Source of the DNA: an uncultured Lachnospiraceae bacterium
Lineage (GTDB): Bacteria; Bacillota; Clostridia; Lachnospirales; Lachnospiraceae
Assembly: GCA_910585075.1 (NCBI GenBank)
Contig: CAJUED010000014.1
Location: forward strand, 1-64,000
Direction: 5' to 3'
DNA length: 64,000 nucleotides
Both the position numbers and the translations under genes were made by a program. The notes below the pieces were generated by a model. The model saw only the letters and a program-made list of their open reading frames with translations, ran no database searches and was not told the origin of the DNA. Within the stretch, counting starts at the first letter, position 1. Each line of letters starts with the position of its first letter. Shown piece after piece: positions 44,113 to 53,384 of this stretch.

Positions 44113-44413
44113 TTCGGAAGAAGTTTTCAAAGGTTAGCTAAAGCCTAGCGTTGCACGGGTAAATATTCAAGGAGGAACCCTTATAAAAACGCCAGCGCTT
44201 GGTGAGGTTTTTTCGAACCTAGCGACTGTTGCGTTTTTATAGAGCGAGAGCGCGGTGACTACTGAATATTTACCCGCGCGACGCGGACGGATGTCAACAC
44301 ATGAGAAACAATCAAGGCAAATTCTTCACCAAATATTTTTACAGCTATTGACAAACCCCAACCTCACCGTTATAATCATTTAAGTGTGTGATTTGATTCA
44401 TAGGGAGCTTATT
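44113..44413 (+). repeat. ackA-yceD gap with nested palindromic element
   Basis: CGGGTAAATATTCA (44156-44169) pairs with TGAATATTTACCCG (44263-44276); inside it TATAAAAACGC (44182-44192) pairs with GCGTTTTTATA (44231-44241), and AGGTT pairs with AACCT at the centre (44205-44220). The whole is about 120 nt and would fold as one long hairpin. It may terminate ackA or be a small palindromic mobile element. No gene is seen. Confidence 0.75.
44348..44376 (+). promoter_or_regulatory. Consensus promoter of the DUF177-rpmF block
   Basis: TTGACA (44348-44353) and TATAAT (44371-44376) match the consensus exactly with a 17-nt spacer, 38 nt before the first gene. Confidence 0.92.
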
Positions 44414-44941
44414 ATGTTAATCAATCTGGCTGATGTATTTACATCTGAGGGAAAAGATAGAAGGGAAAGCGTTCCTTTTGAGGCGGACAGGTTTTCCTAC
44501 ATGGGAAACTCTTACAGCATCCGTGAAAAATCTCCTGCCAATCTGACCTTTACCAATATTGGCATTGGGAAGATACTGACAGAGGGTGAGATAGAGCTTA
44601 TTCTGGAAATCCCCTGTGACAGATGTCTGCAAAGTGTCGATGTACCTTTGAAACTTAAGTTTGAACAGGAGCTCTTTGCCCCTGATTTAAGTGAGCAGGC
44701 GGAAGGTCAGGACGGACAGCAGGATTTTATGTCCGGATATGAGTTTGACGTGGAAGCTTTCGTGAACGGTGAAATCTTAATTAACATGCCAGTTAAAGTG
44801 CTGTGTAAACCGGACTGCAAGGGAATCTGTAAGCAGTGCGGACACAACTTAAACGAGGGGGAATGTGGGTGCGACACCTTTGTGCCTGACCCCAGGATGG
44901 CAGCTATTAAAGATATCTTTAACGCAGGTAAGGAGGTGTAA
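44414..44941 (+). CDS. DUF177 (YceD-like) protein
   Basis: The 175-aa protein matches the YceD/DUF177 family, which precedes rpmF in most bacteria and is linked to 23S rRNA or ribosome maturation. Cys pairs in IPCDRCLQ and CKPDCKGICKQCGHNLNEGECGC probably bind zinc. ATG 44414 follows GGGAG; the earlier ATG 44384 has no site. It ends 2 nt before rpmF. Confidence 0.93.
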   Translation: MLINLADVFTSEGKDRRESVPFEADRFSYMGNSYSIREKSPANLTFTNIGIGKILTEGEIELILEIPCDRCLQSVDVPLKLKFEQELFAPDLSEQAEGQDGQQDFMSGYEFDVEAFVNGEILINMPVKVLCKPDCKGICKQCGHNLNEGECGCDTFVPDPRMAAIKDIFNAGKEV

Positions 44942-44943
44942 CG

Positions 44944-45123
44944 ATGTCTATTTGTCCTAAAAATAAATCTTCTAAGTCCAGAAGAGATAAGAGGAGAGCA
45001 AACTGGAAAATGAGCGCTCCCACATTAGTAAAGTGCAGCAAATGCGGCGCCCTGATGGCACCCCACAGAGTATGTAAGGCATGTGGTTCTTACAATAAGA
45101 AAGAAATCATCAGTGTGGACTAA
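44944..45123 (+). CDS. rpmF: 50S ribosomal protein L32
   Basis: A 59-aa protein beginning SICPKNKSSKSRRDKRRAN with the zinc ribbon CSKCG and CKACG, the Cys4 form of L32. AGGAGGTGT lies in the DUF177 end, and the gap is 2 nt. It is part of the large ribosomal subunit near the peptidyl transferase centre. Confidence 0.97.
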   Translation: MSICPKNKSSKSRRDKRRANWKMSAPTLVKCSKCGALMAPHRVCKACGSYNKKEIISVD

Positions 45124-45185
45124 TCGGGTAAAGTACGAAAAATCAAACGCTGCCACGCTTAGCGGGATGGCGTTTCATCAAGGAT

Positions 45186-45213
45186 TGGGAAGTCAGTTGA
45201 CTTCCCATTTTTG
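45186..45213 (+). terminator. Terminator after rpmF
   Basis: TGGGAAGTCA and TGACTTCCCA form a perfect 10-bp stem with a 2-nt minimal loop, followed by TTTTTGTT. A second weaker hairpin with AAACGC/GCGTTT arms sits just upstream at about 45147-45175. Confidence 0.9.
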
Positions 45214-45230
45214 TTATAACAAAATTCCGC

Positions 45231-45259
45231 TTGATTTTTCCCAGACTGTCTAGTATAGT
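45231..45259 (+). promoter_or_regulatory. Promoter of plsX
   Basis: TTGATT (45231-45236) and TATAGT (45254-45259) are separated by 17 nt, 31 nt before plsX. No clear FapR operator is seen. Confidence 0.75.
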
Positions 45260-45290
45260 GAAATAGTACTGATGGCTGGAGGTAATAAGA

Positions 45291-46304
45291 ATGTCTGAAT
45301 TTGTAAATGTGGCGGTTGACGCTATGGGCGGAGACAATGCACCGCTTGAGATTGTAAAGGGCGCTGTGGATGCGGTGAATGAGAGCAGCCATGTGAAGGT
45401 TTATCTCACCGGCCGGGAAGATGTTATCCGCAGTGAACTTACCAAATATACATACAACAAGGAACAGGTAGAAATCGTAAATGCCACAGAAGTGATTGAG
45501 ACTGCTGAGCCGCCGGTTATGGCAATACGGAAGAAGAAAGATTCCTCCATTGTAAAAGCTCTTAATCTGGTGAAGGATGGTACCTGCGACGCCTATGTTT
45601 CTGCCGGAAGCACAGGGGCAACTTTAGTAGGTGGACAGGTAATCGTCGGAAGGATAAAGGGAGTGGAGAGACCACCGCTTGCGCCTTTAATCCCTACGGA
45701 AAAGGGCTGCGCCCTTTTAATTGACTGTGGCGCCAATGTGGACGCAAGACCTTCTCATCTGGTGCAGTTTGCAAAGATGGGTTCCGTATACATGGAAAGT
45801 GTCATGGGAGTGAAAAATCCCAAAGTGGGCATTGTAAACATAGGCGCTGAGGAAGAAAAGGGAAACGCGCTGGTAAAAGAGACTTTTCCCCTTCTGAAAA
45901 ATTGTCCTGACATTAATTTTGTGGGAAGTATTGAAGCCAGAGACATTCCGTCGGGCAGCGTGGATGTAGTTGTCTGTGAGGCCTTTGTGGGAAATGTGAT
46001 TTTAAAGATGTATGAGGGCGTGGGTGCAACCCTGATTAAAAAGGTGAAAGAGGGCATGATGACCACCCTTAGAAGTAAAATAGGCGCTCTTTTGGTAAAA
46101 CCGGCGCTTAAGAATACATTAAAGGCTTTTGATTTGGAACAATATGGAGGAGCGCCCATGCTTGGCCTTAAGGGTCTTGTGGTGAAAACCCATGGCAGCT
46201 CTAACAGCGTTGAAATTAAGAATTCTATTCTGCAATGTATCACCTTTACAGAACAGAATATAAATCAAAAAATAAAAGAAAAAATAACAATGGAAGAAAA
46301 CTAG
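45291..46304 (+). CDS. plsX: Phosphate acyltransferase PlsX
   Basis: PlsX makes acyl phosphate from acyl-ACP for phospholipid synthesis. The 337-aa protein begins VNVAVDAMGGDNAPLEIVKG and has VSAGSTGATL and VEKGNAL-type segments typical of the family. GGAGGT precedes ATG 45291. acpP follows 14 nt later, encoding its acyl-carrier substrate. Confidence 0.96.
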   Translation: MSEFVNVAVDAMGGDNAPLEIVKGAVDAVNESSHVKVYLTGREDVIRSELTKYTYNKEQVEIVNATEVIETAEPPVMAIRKKKDSSIVKALNLVKDGTCDAYVSAGSTGATLVGGQVIVGRIKGVERPPLAPLIPTEKGCALLIDCGANVDARPSHLVQFAKMGSVYMESVMGVKNPKVGIVNIGAEEEKGNALVKETFPLLKNCPDINFVGSIEARDIPSGSVDVVVCEAFVGNVILKMYEGVGATLIKKVKEGMMTTLRSKIGALLVKPALKNTLKAFDLEQYGGAPMLGLKGLVVKTHGSSNSVEIKNSILQCITFTEQNINQKIKEKITMEEN

Positions 46305-46318
46305 AAAGGAAATGAGAG

Positions 46319-46549
46319 ATGGAATTTGAAAAATTAAAAAAAGTAATTGCGGACGTTTTAAACGTTGACCCTGAAGAAATCACAATGGATACAACCTTTG
46401 TGGATGACCTGGGAGCTGATTCCTTGGATGTTTTTCAGATTATCATGGGACTGGAAGAAGAATTTGACATTGAAATTCCGGCTGAAGAGGCAGAGAAAAT
46501 CTCAACTGTGGAAGAGGCAGTGAACCTTATCAGGAATGCACTTAACTAA
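46319..46549 (+). CDS. acpP: Acyl carrier protein
   Basis: The 76-aa acidic four-helix protein has the phosphopantetheine site Ser35 in DDLGADSLDVFQ. It carries growing fatty-acid chains. The start follows AGGAAATGAGAG. No fab genes are adjacent. A terminator separates it from rnc. Confidence 0.97.
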   Translation: MEFEKLKKVIADVLNVDPEEITMDTTFVDDLGADSLDVFQIIMGLEEEFDIEIPAEEAEKISTVEEAVNLIRNALN

Positions 46550-46572
46550 AAAGCCCGCTAAGGGCTTTTTTT
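46548..46572 (+). terminator. Terminator after acpP
   Basis: AAAAAGCCC and GGGCTTTTTTT pair around GCTAA; the stem begins within the acpP stop codon. Read-through probably supplies rnc, which has no clear promoter of its own. Confidence 0.9.
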
Positions 46573-46597
46573 CCGCCGGAGGTAATTGAGAGAAGCT

Positions 46598-47290
46598 ATG
46601 TATAAGCAGGGAAAATTGAAGGAATTGGAAGAAAAGATTGGCTATGTATTTCAAAATAAAAAGCTGGTAAGAGAAGCTTTGACCCATAGCTCTTTTTCGA
46701 ATGAACAAAAAATCAACAAGTATAAGAATTATGAAAGGCTGGAGTTTTTGGGTGATGCAGTCCTGGAGCTGTTGTCCAGCCGGTTTATCTATGCAACTTA
46801 TCCGGAGATGTCAGAAGGACAGATGACCAAATTCCGTTCTACCATGGTCTGCGAGGCAGCCCTTGCTTTCTGTGCAAGGGATTTGTCCCTGGGCAGTTTT
46901 ATTCTGCTGGGAAAGGGAGAGGAAGCCACCGGAGGAAGGGAGAGAGATTCCATCCTCTGTGATGTGATGGAGGCTGTGCTGGGCGCTATCTATCTGGATG
47001 GAGGAATTGAGGAAGCGGATAAGTTTGTTACAAAGTTTGTTTTTTCCGATTTGGAGAACAAGCAGCTTTTTTATGACAGTAAGACACTGCTCCAGGAGCG
47101 GATACAGAAGCAGGGAAAAGACCTTGTCTATGAGCTTGTGGAGGAGAGGGGCCCGGAACACGATAAGATTTTTGTGGTGGAAGCGAGAATTGACGGAGAA
47201 ACTGCGGGAAAGGGCCAGGGCAGAAATAAGAAAGCGGCGCAGCAACAGGCGGCCTATCAGGCGCTGCTTGCTGAAATGTCAAAAGAGTAG
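46598..47290 (+). CDS. rnc: Ribonuclease III
   Basis: RNase III cuts double-stranded RNA, including rRNA precursors. The 230-aa protein has the signature NYERLEFLGDAVLELLSS, the second acidic motif DVMEAVLGAIYLDGG and a C-terminal dsRNA-binding domain (about 155-228, ending KKAAQQQAAYQALL). GGAGGT at 46578-46583 is 14 nt from ATG 46598; a TTG at 46586 is too close to it, so the start is somewhat uncertain. smc follows within 6 nt. Confidence 0.95.
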   Translation: MYKQGKLKELEEKIGYVFQNKKLVREALTHSSFSNEQKINKYKNYERLEFLGDAVLELLSSRFIYATYPEMSEGQMTKFRSTMVCEAALAFCARDLSLGSFILLGKGEEATGGRERDSILCDVMEAVLGAIYLDGGIEEADKFVTKFVFSDLENKQLFYDSKTLLQERIQKQGKDLVYELVEERGPEHDKIFVVEARIDGETAGKGQGRNKKAAQQQAAYQALLAEMSKE

Positions 47291-47296
47291 GTGTAT

Positions 47297-50200
47297 ATGT
47301 ATTTAAAAAATATAGAAATCCAGGGATTTAAATCCTTTGCAAATAAAATCGTATTTAAATTCCATAACGGTATTACAGGTATTGTAGGGCCCAATGGCAG
47401 CGGAAAGAGCAATGTTGCCGATGCGGTCCGCTGGGTGCTTGGGGAACAGAGAATTAAGCAGCTTCGTGGGGCGTCCATGCAGGACGTCATTTTTTCAGGA
47501 ACGGAAATGAGAAGGCCTCTTGGTTATGCGTATGTTGCCATTACCCTTGACAACTCGGATCACCAGCTTGCTATTGACTTTGACGAGGTGACGGTGGCCA
47601 GGCGGATTTACCGTTCCGGTGAGAGTGAATATCTTTTAAATGGCGCGCCCTGTCGGCTTAAGGATGTAAATGAGCTTTTTTATGATACGGGTATCGGCAA
47701 GGAAGGATATTCCATCATAGGCCAGGGCCAGATTGACAAAATCCTAAGCGGTAAACCGGAGGAGAGACGGGAACTTTTTGACGAAGCGGCCGGGATTGTA
47801 AAATTTAAAAAGCGCAAGGTGGCGGCCCAGAAAAAGTTGGAGGATGAGAAGCAGAATCTGGTCCGGGTAAAGGATATTCTCTCTGAGCTGGAAAAGCAGA
47901 TTGGCCCGCTTGAGAAGCAGTCGGAGACAGCAAGGGTATATTTAAAGAAGCGTGAAGAACTAAAAACGCTGGATGTGAATATGTTCCTGTTGGAGCATAA
48001 CCGGCTGAAAGAACAGCTGCAAAGCACCGAAGAAAAATTTGAGATAGCGGACAGCGATTTAGAGCAGACCACCCGGCAGTACGAACAGATCAAAGAGGAA
48101 TACGAGCAGATCCAGGGACAGATTGAACAGCTGGAAGAAACCATTTTGGCGGAGCGGACAACCCTCTCCGACACCAGTGTCCTTCGTGGAAAGTTAGAAG
48201 GGGAGATTAACGTTCTGCGGGAGCAGATCAAATCGGCCAAAAGCAACGAGGAACATTTTCGCCAGCGAAAAGAAACCGTCACAAAGGAGATGGATGCAAA
48301 GCTCCTTGACAAAGAAAAAATCCTGGAGGATAAAAAGGTTATTGACGGCCAGGTGGCTGAAATCGAGCGGGTAAGAAATGAAGCCCGGGAAAAGCTGCTT
48401 ACGGTCCAGGGCAGGATAGAGGAATTAAACAGTCAGATTGAGTCCGGCAAGAACAGCATCATAGAAGCCTTAAATGTGAGAGCCACAATCCGGTCAAAGC
48501 TTGGGCGCTATGACACCATGACGGAGCAGGTCAACATCCGCAAGGCGGAGCTTACCTCAAGGTTGCTTCGCATCAAATCCGACGAAGAACAGCAGGAGCT
48601 GACCATCAAAAAGCTCCAGGAAGAATTTGAGGCCATCAATCAGGAAATCCACACCTTAAATGATTCTCAGGAGCAGAAAGAAGAAGCCCTTTCGCTTCTT
48701 CGGGAGGAACTTGCTGGGAAAGACCAGAAACTGCGGGATACCCAGGTAAGCTATCATCAGGAAAAATCCAAACTGGAGGCCCTCACCAACCTGACGGAAC
48801 GCTATGAGGGCTACGGCGGCAGCGTAAAAAAGGTGATGGAGGCCAAAGAACGGGAAAAAGGTATTATCGGCGTTGTGGCGGACATCATCAAGGTGGATAA
48901 GAAATACGAAACCGCCATAGAGACGGCTCTTGGGGGCAGTATCCAGAACATTGTCACAGACGATGAGGAAACCGCCAAGAGGATGATTGCCTTTTTAAAG
49001 CAGACAAAGGCAGGCCGGGCAACCTTTTTGCCCCTTACCAGCATTGTCAAATCCCAGGAATTTAAAAATAAAGAGGTTTTAAATGAAAAAGGCGTAATCG
49101 GCCTGGCGGAAAGCCTTGTCCATGTGGCGGACCGGTATGTGAATGTGGCCAAATCCCTGCTTGGGCGTATTGTGGTGGTTGACAGCGTGGATCATGCGGT
49201 CCGGATTGCAAGAAAATATAATTACAGCGTCCGTATGGTAACCCTTGAAGGGGAACTATTGACCCCCGGAGGTGCCATCAGCGGCGGCGCCTATAAAAAC
49301 AGCAGCAATCTCCTTGGACGGCGCCGGGAGATGGAAGAACTGTCCGGAAAAGTAAAAAAATATTTAAAGGAAGTGGACGAGCTCTTAAACCAGATTGAAG
49401 AAACCAAGGCAAGGAGAAATAAACTCCGTCTTGGCCTTGAGGAGGATAAGGCCGCTCTCCAGAGAAAATTTATTGAGCAGAACACCGCACGCCTTAATGT
49501 AATCAAAGCTGAGGAGCGCAGGAATGAGGCCGGCGAAGGAGCTTTAGAGCTTAAGGCGGAAGAACGGGAAATCGAGGAGCAAATCAAGGAAATCAAGCAA
49601 AACAAGCTGGAAATCCAAAAGGAACTGGAGGATTCCGAACTTCTGGAAAAAAAGACAGAGCAGGAGATTCGAAAGCTGCAAACGGAGCTTGAGGAAAAGC
49701 GCCGGGAGGAATCAGACCAGTCCGCCCATGTTTCCGAGTGGGATGTGGAAGTGGAAAAAATGCTTCAACAGCAGGAATTCCATCAGCAGAATGTGGACCG
49801 TATCGACAGTGAGATTGCCCGGTACGCAGGGGAGCTTTCCGAGATACGGGAGAGCCTTGCAAAGAGCAGCGAGGATACAAAGGAGCGGGAGGAGAACATT
49901 GCCGCTATTGAGCAGACGATTGCAGCCTCCCACACCACCCAGGGCGATACGGAGAAAAAGCTGAATGAGGATGTGGAGAAAAAAGAACAGCTCTCCCAAA
50001 AGCAAAAGAATTTCTTTAAAGACAGGGAAGCTTTAGCTGAGAAGATGGGAAGCCTTGATAAGGAAGTGTACCGGTTAAATTCCCAGAAGGAGAAATTGAA
50101 AGAAAGTCTGGATAACCAGATTAACTACATGTGGGATGAATACGAGATTACGCTTTCCGATGCAGCGGCCCTTCGGAATGAGGAGTTTACGGATCTGCCT

Positions 50201-50857
50201 GCCATGAAGAAGGAAATTGCTTCTTTGAAGGATCAGATTAAAAAGCTGGGGGATGTGAATGTAAATGCTATTGAAGACTACAGAAATTTGATGGAGCGTT
50301 TCTCCTTTTTAAAGACCCAGCATGACGACCTGGTGGAGGCGGAAAAAACTTTGGAGGGCATTATTGTGGAGCTGGATACCGCCATGCGCAAACAGTTTCA
50401 TGAGAAGTTTGCGGAGATTGGCAGAGAGTTCGACAAGGTATTCAAGGAATTGTTTGGCGGCGGAAAGGGTACCCTTGAGCTTATGGAGGACGAGGATATT
50501 TTAGAGGCAGGCATCCGGATCATTGCCCAGCCTCCGGGAAAGAAGCTGCAGAACATGATGCAGCTCTCCGGTGGGGAGAAGGCGCTTACGGCAATTGCCC
50601 TTTTGTTTGCCATCCAGAATTTGAAACCATCACCTTTTTGCCTGTTGGATGAGATTGAGGCTGCTCTGGATGAAAGTAATGTAGGGCGGTTTGCAAAGTA
50701 TTTACATAAGCTTACAAAAAGCACCCAGTTTATTGTGATAACCCACAGGCGCGGCACAATGGAAAAGGCGGACAGACTGTACGGTATCACTATGCAGGAG
50801 AAGGGTGTTTCCACACTGGTAAGCGTAAATTTGATTGATAAGGAGTTAGACGACTGA
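47297..50857 (+). CDS. smc: Chromosome segregation protein SMC
   Basis: The 1186-aa condensin subunit has Walker A GPNGSGKSNVADAVRW at the N-terminus, two long coiled coils, a hinge (about residues 510-680, GYGGSVKKVMEAKE to SVRMVTLEGELLTPGGAISGG, cited in parts), and the ABC signature MQLSGGEKAL with Walker B FCLLDEIEAALDE at the C-terminus. It organises and separates chromosomes with ScpAB. ATG 47297 gives the family N-terminus MYLKNIEIQGFKSFANK; GTG 47291 is an alternative. It overlaps ftsY by 1 nt. Confidence 0.97.
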   Translation: MYLKNIEIQGFKSFANKIVFKFHNGITGIVGPNGSGKSNVADAVRWVLGEQRIKQLRGASMQDVIFSGTEMRRPLGYAYVAITLDNSDHQLAIDFDEVTVARRIYRSGESEYLLNGAPCRLKDVNELFYDTGIGKEGYSIIGQGQIDKILSGKPEERRELFDEAAGIVKFKKRKVAAQKKLEDEKQNLVRVKDILSELEKQIGPLEKQSETARVYLKKREELKTLDVNMFLLEHNRLKEQLQSTEEKFEIADSDLEQTTRQYEQIKEEYEQIQGQIEQLEETILAERTTLSDTSVLRGKLEGEINVLREQIKSAKSNEEHFRQRKETVTKEMDAKLLDKEKILEDKKVIDGQVAEIERVRNEAREKLLTVQGRIEELNSQIESGKNSIIEALNVRATIRSKLGRYDTMTEQVNIRKAELTSRLLRIKSDEEQQELTIKKLQEEFEAINQEIHTLNDSQEQKEEALSLLREELAGKDQKLRDTQVSYHQEKSKLEALTNLTERYEGYGGSVKKVMEAKEREKGIIGVVADIIKVDKKYETAIETALGGSIQNIVTDDEETAKRMIAFLKQTKAGRATFLPLTSIVKSQEFKNKEVLNEKGVIGLAESLVHVADRYVNVAKSLLGRIVVVDSVDHAVRIARKYNYSVRMVTLEGELLTPGGAISGGAYKNSSNLLGRRREMEELSGKVKKYLKEVDELLNQIEETKARRNKLRLGLEEDKAALQRKFIEQNTARLNVIKAEERRNEAGEGALELKAEEREIEEQIKEIKQNKLEIQKELEDSELLEKKTEQEIRKLQTELEEKRREESDQSAHVSEWDVEVEKMLQQQEFHQQNVDRIDSEIARYAGELSEIRESLAKSSEDTKEREENIAAIEQTIAASHTTQGDTEKKLNEDVEKKEQLSQKQKNFFKDREALAEKMGSLDKEVYRLNSQKEKLKESLDNQINYMWDEYEITLSDAAALRNEEFTDLPAMKKEIASLKDQIKKLGDVNVNAIEDYRNLMERFSFLKTQHDDLVEAEKTLEGIIVELDTAMRKQFHEKFAEIGREFDKVFKELFGGGKGTLELMEDEDILEAGIRIIAQPPGKKLQNMMQLSGGEKALTAIALLFAIQNLKPSPFCLLDEIEAALDESNVGRFAKYLHKLTKSTQFIVITHRRGTMEKADRLYGITMQEKGVSTLVSVNLIDKELDD

Positions 50858-51783
50858 TGGCAGGATTTTTCAGCAGGTTAAAAGAGGGACTGACAAAGAC
50901 AAGAAATAATATCGTTCATGGGATTGATTCGGTTTTTAACGGCTTTACATCCATTGATGAGGACTTTTATGAGGAGCTGGAGGAAATCCTGATCATGGGT
51001 GATATCGGGGTGAATGCAACCGGTGACATTTTAGAGCGTCTAAGAGCCCAAGTAAAGGAAAACCACATAAAAGAGCCCGGGGAGTGCAAATCCTTTCTGA
51101 TTGAAAGTATTAAGGAGCAGATGCAGGTGGAGGAAACCGCCTATGATTTTGAGCATCAGCAGTCCATTGTAATGATTATCGGGGTCAATGGCGTGGGCAA
51201 GACCACCTCTGTGGGCAAGCTGGCAGGGCTTTTAAAGGATCAGGGCAGAAAGGTGCTGATTGCCGCTGCGGATACCTACCGGGCGGCTGCTGCCGAACAG
51301 CTTACCGAGTGGGCGAACCGGGCCGGAGTGGATATTATCACCGGCTCCCAGGGGGCGGACCCTTCCAGCGTGATATTTGACGCGGTCAGCGCGGCCAAGG
51401 CCAGACATACGGATGTGCTGATCTGTGACACGGCGGGCAGACTCCACAATAAGAAGAACCTGATGGAGGAGCTGAAAAAAATGAACCGTATCATTGACAG
51501 GGAGTTCCCGGACGCACACAGGGAAAACCTGATTGTGTTAGACGGAACCACCGGACAGAACGCCTTAAATCAGGCCAGAGAGTTCGGGGAAACCGCAGAG
51601 CTTACCGGAATCATCCTGACCAAAATGGACGGCACTTCCAAGGGAGGTATTGCGGTTGCCATTCAATCTGAGCTGAACATACCGGTGAAATATATCGGAG
51701 TGGGAGAAAAACTGGACGATTTGCAAAAGTTTGATTCGGACCAGTTTGTAAACGCTCTGTTTGATGTGGACGGACATGCCTGA
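50857..51783 (+). CDS. ftsY: Signal recognition particle receptor FtsY
   Basis: FtsY docks SRP-ribosome complexes at the membrane for co-translational insertion. The 308-aa protein is the NG domain with a very short N-terminal A domain. GTPase motifs are GVNGVGKTTSVGKLA, DTYRAAAAEQL, DTAGRLHN and TKMDGTSKGG. Its start codon overlaps the smc stop (TGATG), and the gene closes the rnc-smc-ftsY operon. Confidence 0.97.
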   Translation: MAGFFSRLKEGLTKTRNNIVHGIDSVFNGFTSIDEDFYEELEEILIMGDIGVNATGDILERLRAQVKENHIKEPGECKSFLIESIKEQMQVEETAYDFEHQQSIVMIIGVNGVGKTTSVGKLAGLLKDQGRKVLIAAADTYRAAAAEQLTEWANRAGVDIITGSQGADPSSVIFDAVSAAKARHTDVLICDTAGRLHNKKNLMEELKKMNRIIDREFPDAHRENLIVLDGTTGQNALNQAREFGETAELTGIILTKMDGTSKGGIAVAIQSELNIPVKYIGVGEKLDDLQKFDSDQFVNALFDVDGHA

Positions 51784-51998
51784 AGGATTTTGTCTGTGAA
51801 AATTTAATATGTAACAGTTCAGCCCACGCCATTCGCAAAACGCGCTTACAGCGCTTCTCGCTGCTTTGCAGCTGTTTTGCTCATAAACGGGCGTTCCCTC
51901 AGACCAGCATCTGTCTGTCAAATTCATGCAAGCATGATTTGCCAGCCTAATGCCGGTCTGGCTGAACCAGTTTGCATGTTGCAAAGGAGGAATTGAAG
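51784..51998 (+). repeat. ftsY-ilvA gap: palindromic dispersed element
   Basis: GTAACAGTTCAGCC at 51811-51824 is mirrored by GGCTGAAC at 51960-51967. Inside, CAGACCAGCAT (about 51899-51909) pairs with ATGCCGGTCTG (about 51950-51960) with one mismatch. The element is about 160 nt. The outer motif also occurs at 57795 and 62485. AAAGGAGG at 51983-51990 belongs to ilvA. Confidence 0.6.
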
Positions 51999-53222
51999 AT
52001 GGAGGAAAAGATGCTGACCCTTGATAAATTTGAGGAAGCGGCTGAGGCGGTAAAACAGGTTACCCAGGAAACAAAGCTGGTGTACAGTGACTTTTACAGT
52101 GCCCAGACAGGGAACAAGGTTTATTTAAAACCGGAAAATATGCAGTTTACAGGCGCTTACAAGGTGCGGGGCGCTTACTATAAATTAAGTACTCTGTCAG
52201 CGGAGGAACGTGAGAAAGGCCTGATTACTGCCTCCGCAGGCAATCATGCCCAGGGGGTAGCCTATGCTGCAAAATGTTTTGGGGCCAAGGCGGTGATCGT
52301 GATGCCCACCACCACCCCATTGATTAAGGTGAACAGGACCAAAAATTACGGGGCCGAGGTAGTGCTTTACGGGGATGTGTATGACGAGGCCTGTGAGAAG
52401 GCATATGAGCTTGCGGCGGAAAAGGGATATACGTTTATCCATCCTTTTGATGATTTGGCGGTTGCAACCGGACAAGGCACAATTGCAATGGAAATCTTCA
52501 AGGAGCTTCCTCTGGTGGACGAGATACTGGTGCCGGTGGGCGGCGGCGGCCTTGCTACAGGAGTCTCTACCCTTGCGAAGCTGTTAAATCCCAAGATTAA
52601 AGTCATCGGTGTGGAGCCGGAAGGGGCGAGCTGTCTGAAAGCATCCTTGAAGGCCGGTAAAGTGGTTACGTTAGATAAGGTGAATACCATTGCGGACGGT
52701 ACGGCGGTTAAGACGCCGGGTGAGAAGATTTTCCCCTACCTGAGCCAAAACCTTGACGATATTATCACCATACCGGACGAAGAACTGGTGGTGGCTTTTC
52801 TGGATATGGTGGAAAATCACAAGATGGTGGTGGAAAATTCCGGGCTTTTGACTGTGGCGGCGTTAAAACATCTGGAAGATAAGAAAAAGAGAGTGGTGGC
52901 AATCTTAAGCGGTGGAAATATGGACGTGATTACTATGTCCTCAGTGGTACAGCAGGGATTGATTATGCGGGATCGTATCTTTACCGTGTCCGTGCTGCTG
53001 CCGGATAAGCCGGGCGAGCTGTGTCATGTGGCGGATGTGATTGCGAAACAGAACGGGAATGTAATCAAACTTGAGCACAACCAGTTTGTCTCTATCAACA
53101 GAAGTGATGCGGTAGAATTACGCATTACCCTGGAGGCATTTGGAACGGAACATAAACAGCAGATTATGGAGGCATTAAGGGAAAATGGATATCAGCCCAA
53201 GCCGGTTCGGACGATTATGTAA
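51999..53222 (+). CDS. ilvA: Threonine ammonia-lyase (threonine deaminase)
   Basis: This PLP enzyme converts threonine to 2-oxobutyrate. The 407-aa protein has the PLP lysine in FTGAYKVRGA, SAGNHAQG, and the phosphate loop GGGGLATG, then a single C-terminal ACT-like domain (about 330-407, FTVSVLLPDKPGELCHVADV). That short single-domain form is found in both biosynthetic and catabolic members. ATG 51999 follows AAAGGAGG. It is monocistronic with a large hairpin behind. Confidence 0.94.
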   Translation: MEEKMLTLDKFEEAAEAVKQVTQETKLVYSDFYSAQTGNKVYLKPENMQFTGAYKVRGAYYKLSTLSAEEREKGLITASAGNHAQGVAYAAKCFGAKAVIVMPTTTPLIKVNRTKNYGAEVVLYGDVYDEACEKAYELAAEKGYTFIHPFDDLAVATGQGTIAMEIFKELPLVDEILVPVGGGGLATGVSTLAKLLNPKIKVIGVEPEGASCLKASLKAGKVVTLDKVNTIADGTAVKTPGEKIFPYLSQNLDDIITIPDEELVVAFLDMVENHKMVVENSGLLTVAALKHLEDKKKRVVAILSGGNMDVITMSSVVQQGLIMRDRIFTVSVLLPDKPGELCHVADVIAKQNGNVIKLEHNQFVSINRSDAVELRITLEAFGTEHKQQIMEALRENGYQPKPVRTIM

Positions 53223-53267
53223 TCAGTCAAAGAACTGTGGCAATATTTAATGAATGCTTTTATTTGG

Positions 53268-53324
53268 AAAACCGCATACTAAATAGTAAATGGCATATGT
53301 CGTTTACTATTGGTATGCGGTTTT
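53268..53324 (+). terminator. Large hairpin after ilvA
   Basis: AAAACCGCATAC (53268-53279) pairs perfectly with GTATGCGGTTTT (53313-53324), and an inner ATAGTAAA/TTTACTAT adds 8 bp. The right arm ends in TTTT, so it may terminate transcription in both directions. Confidence 0.75.
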
Positions 53325-53384
53325 ATGCAATAAGTCGACTTGTGGAGCGTGGCGGGCAGTGGACCTGTTCGATTGGAGGTATAT

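Noticed and set aside
45240..45290. FapR operator before plsX
   Set aside because: Only a half-site-like AGTACTGA is present, without the palindromic partner.
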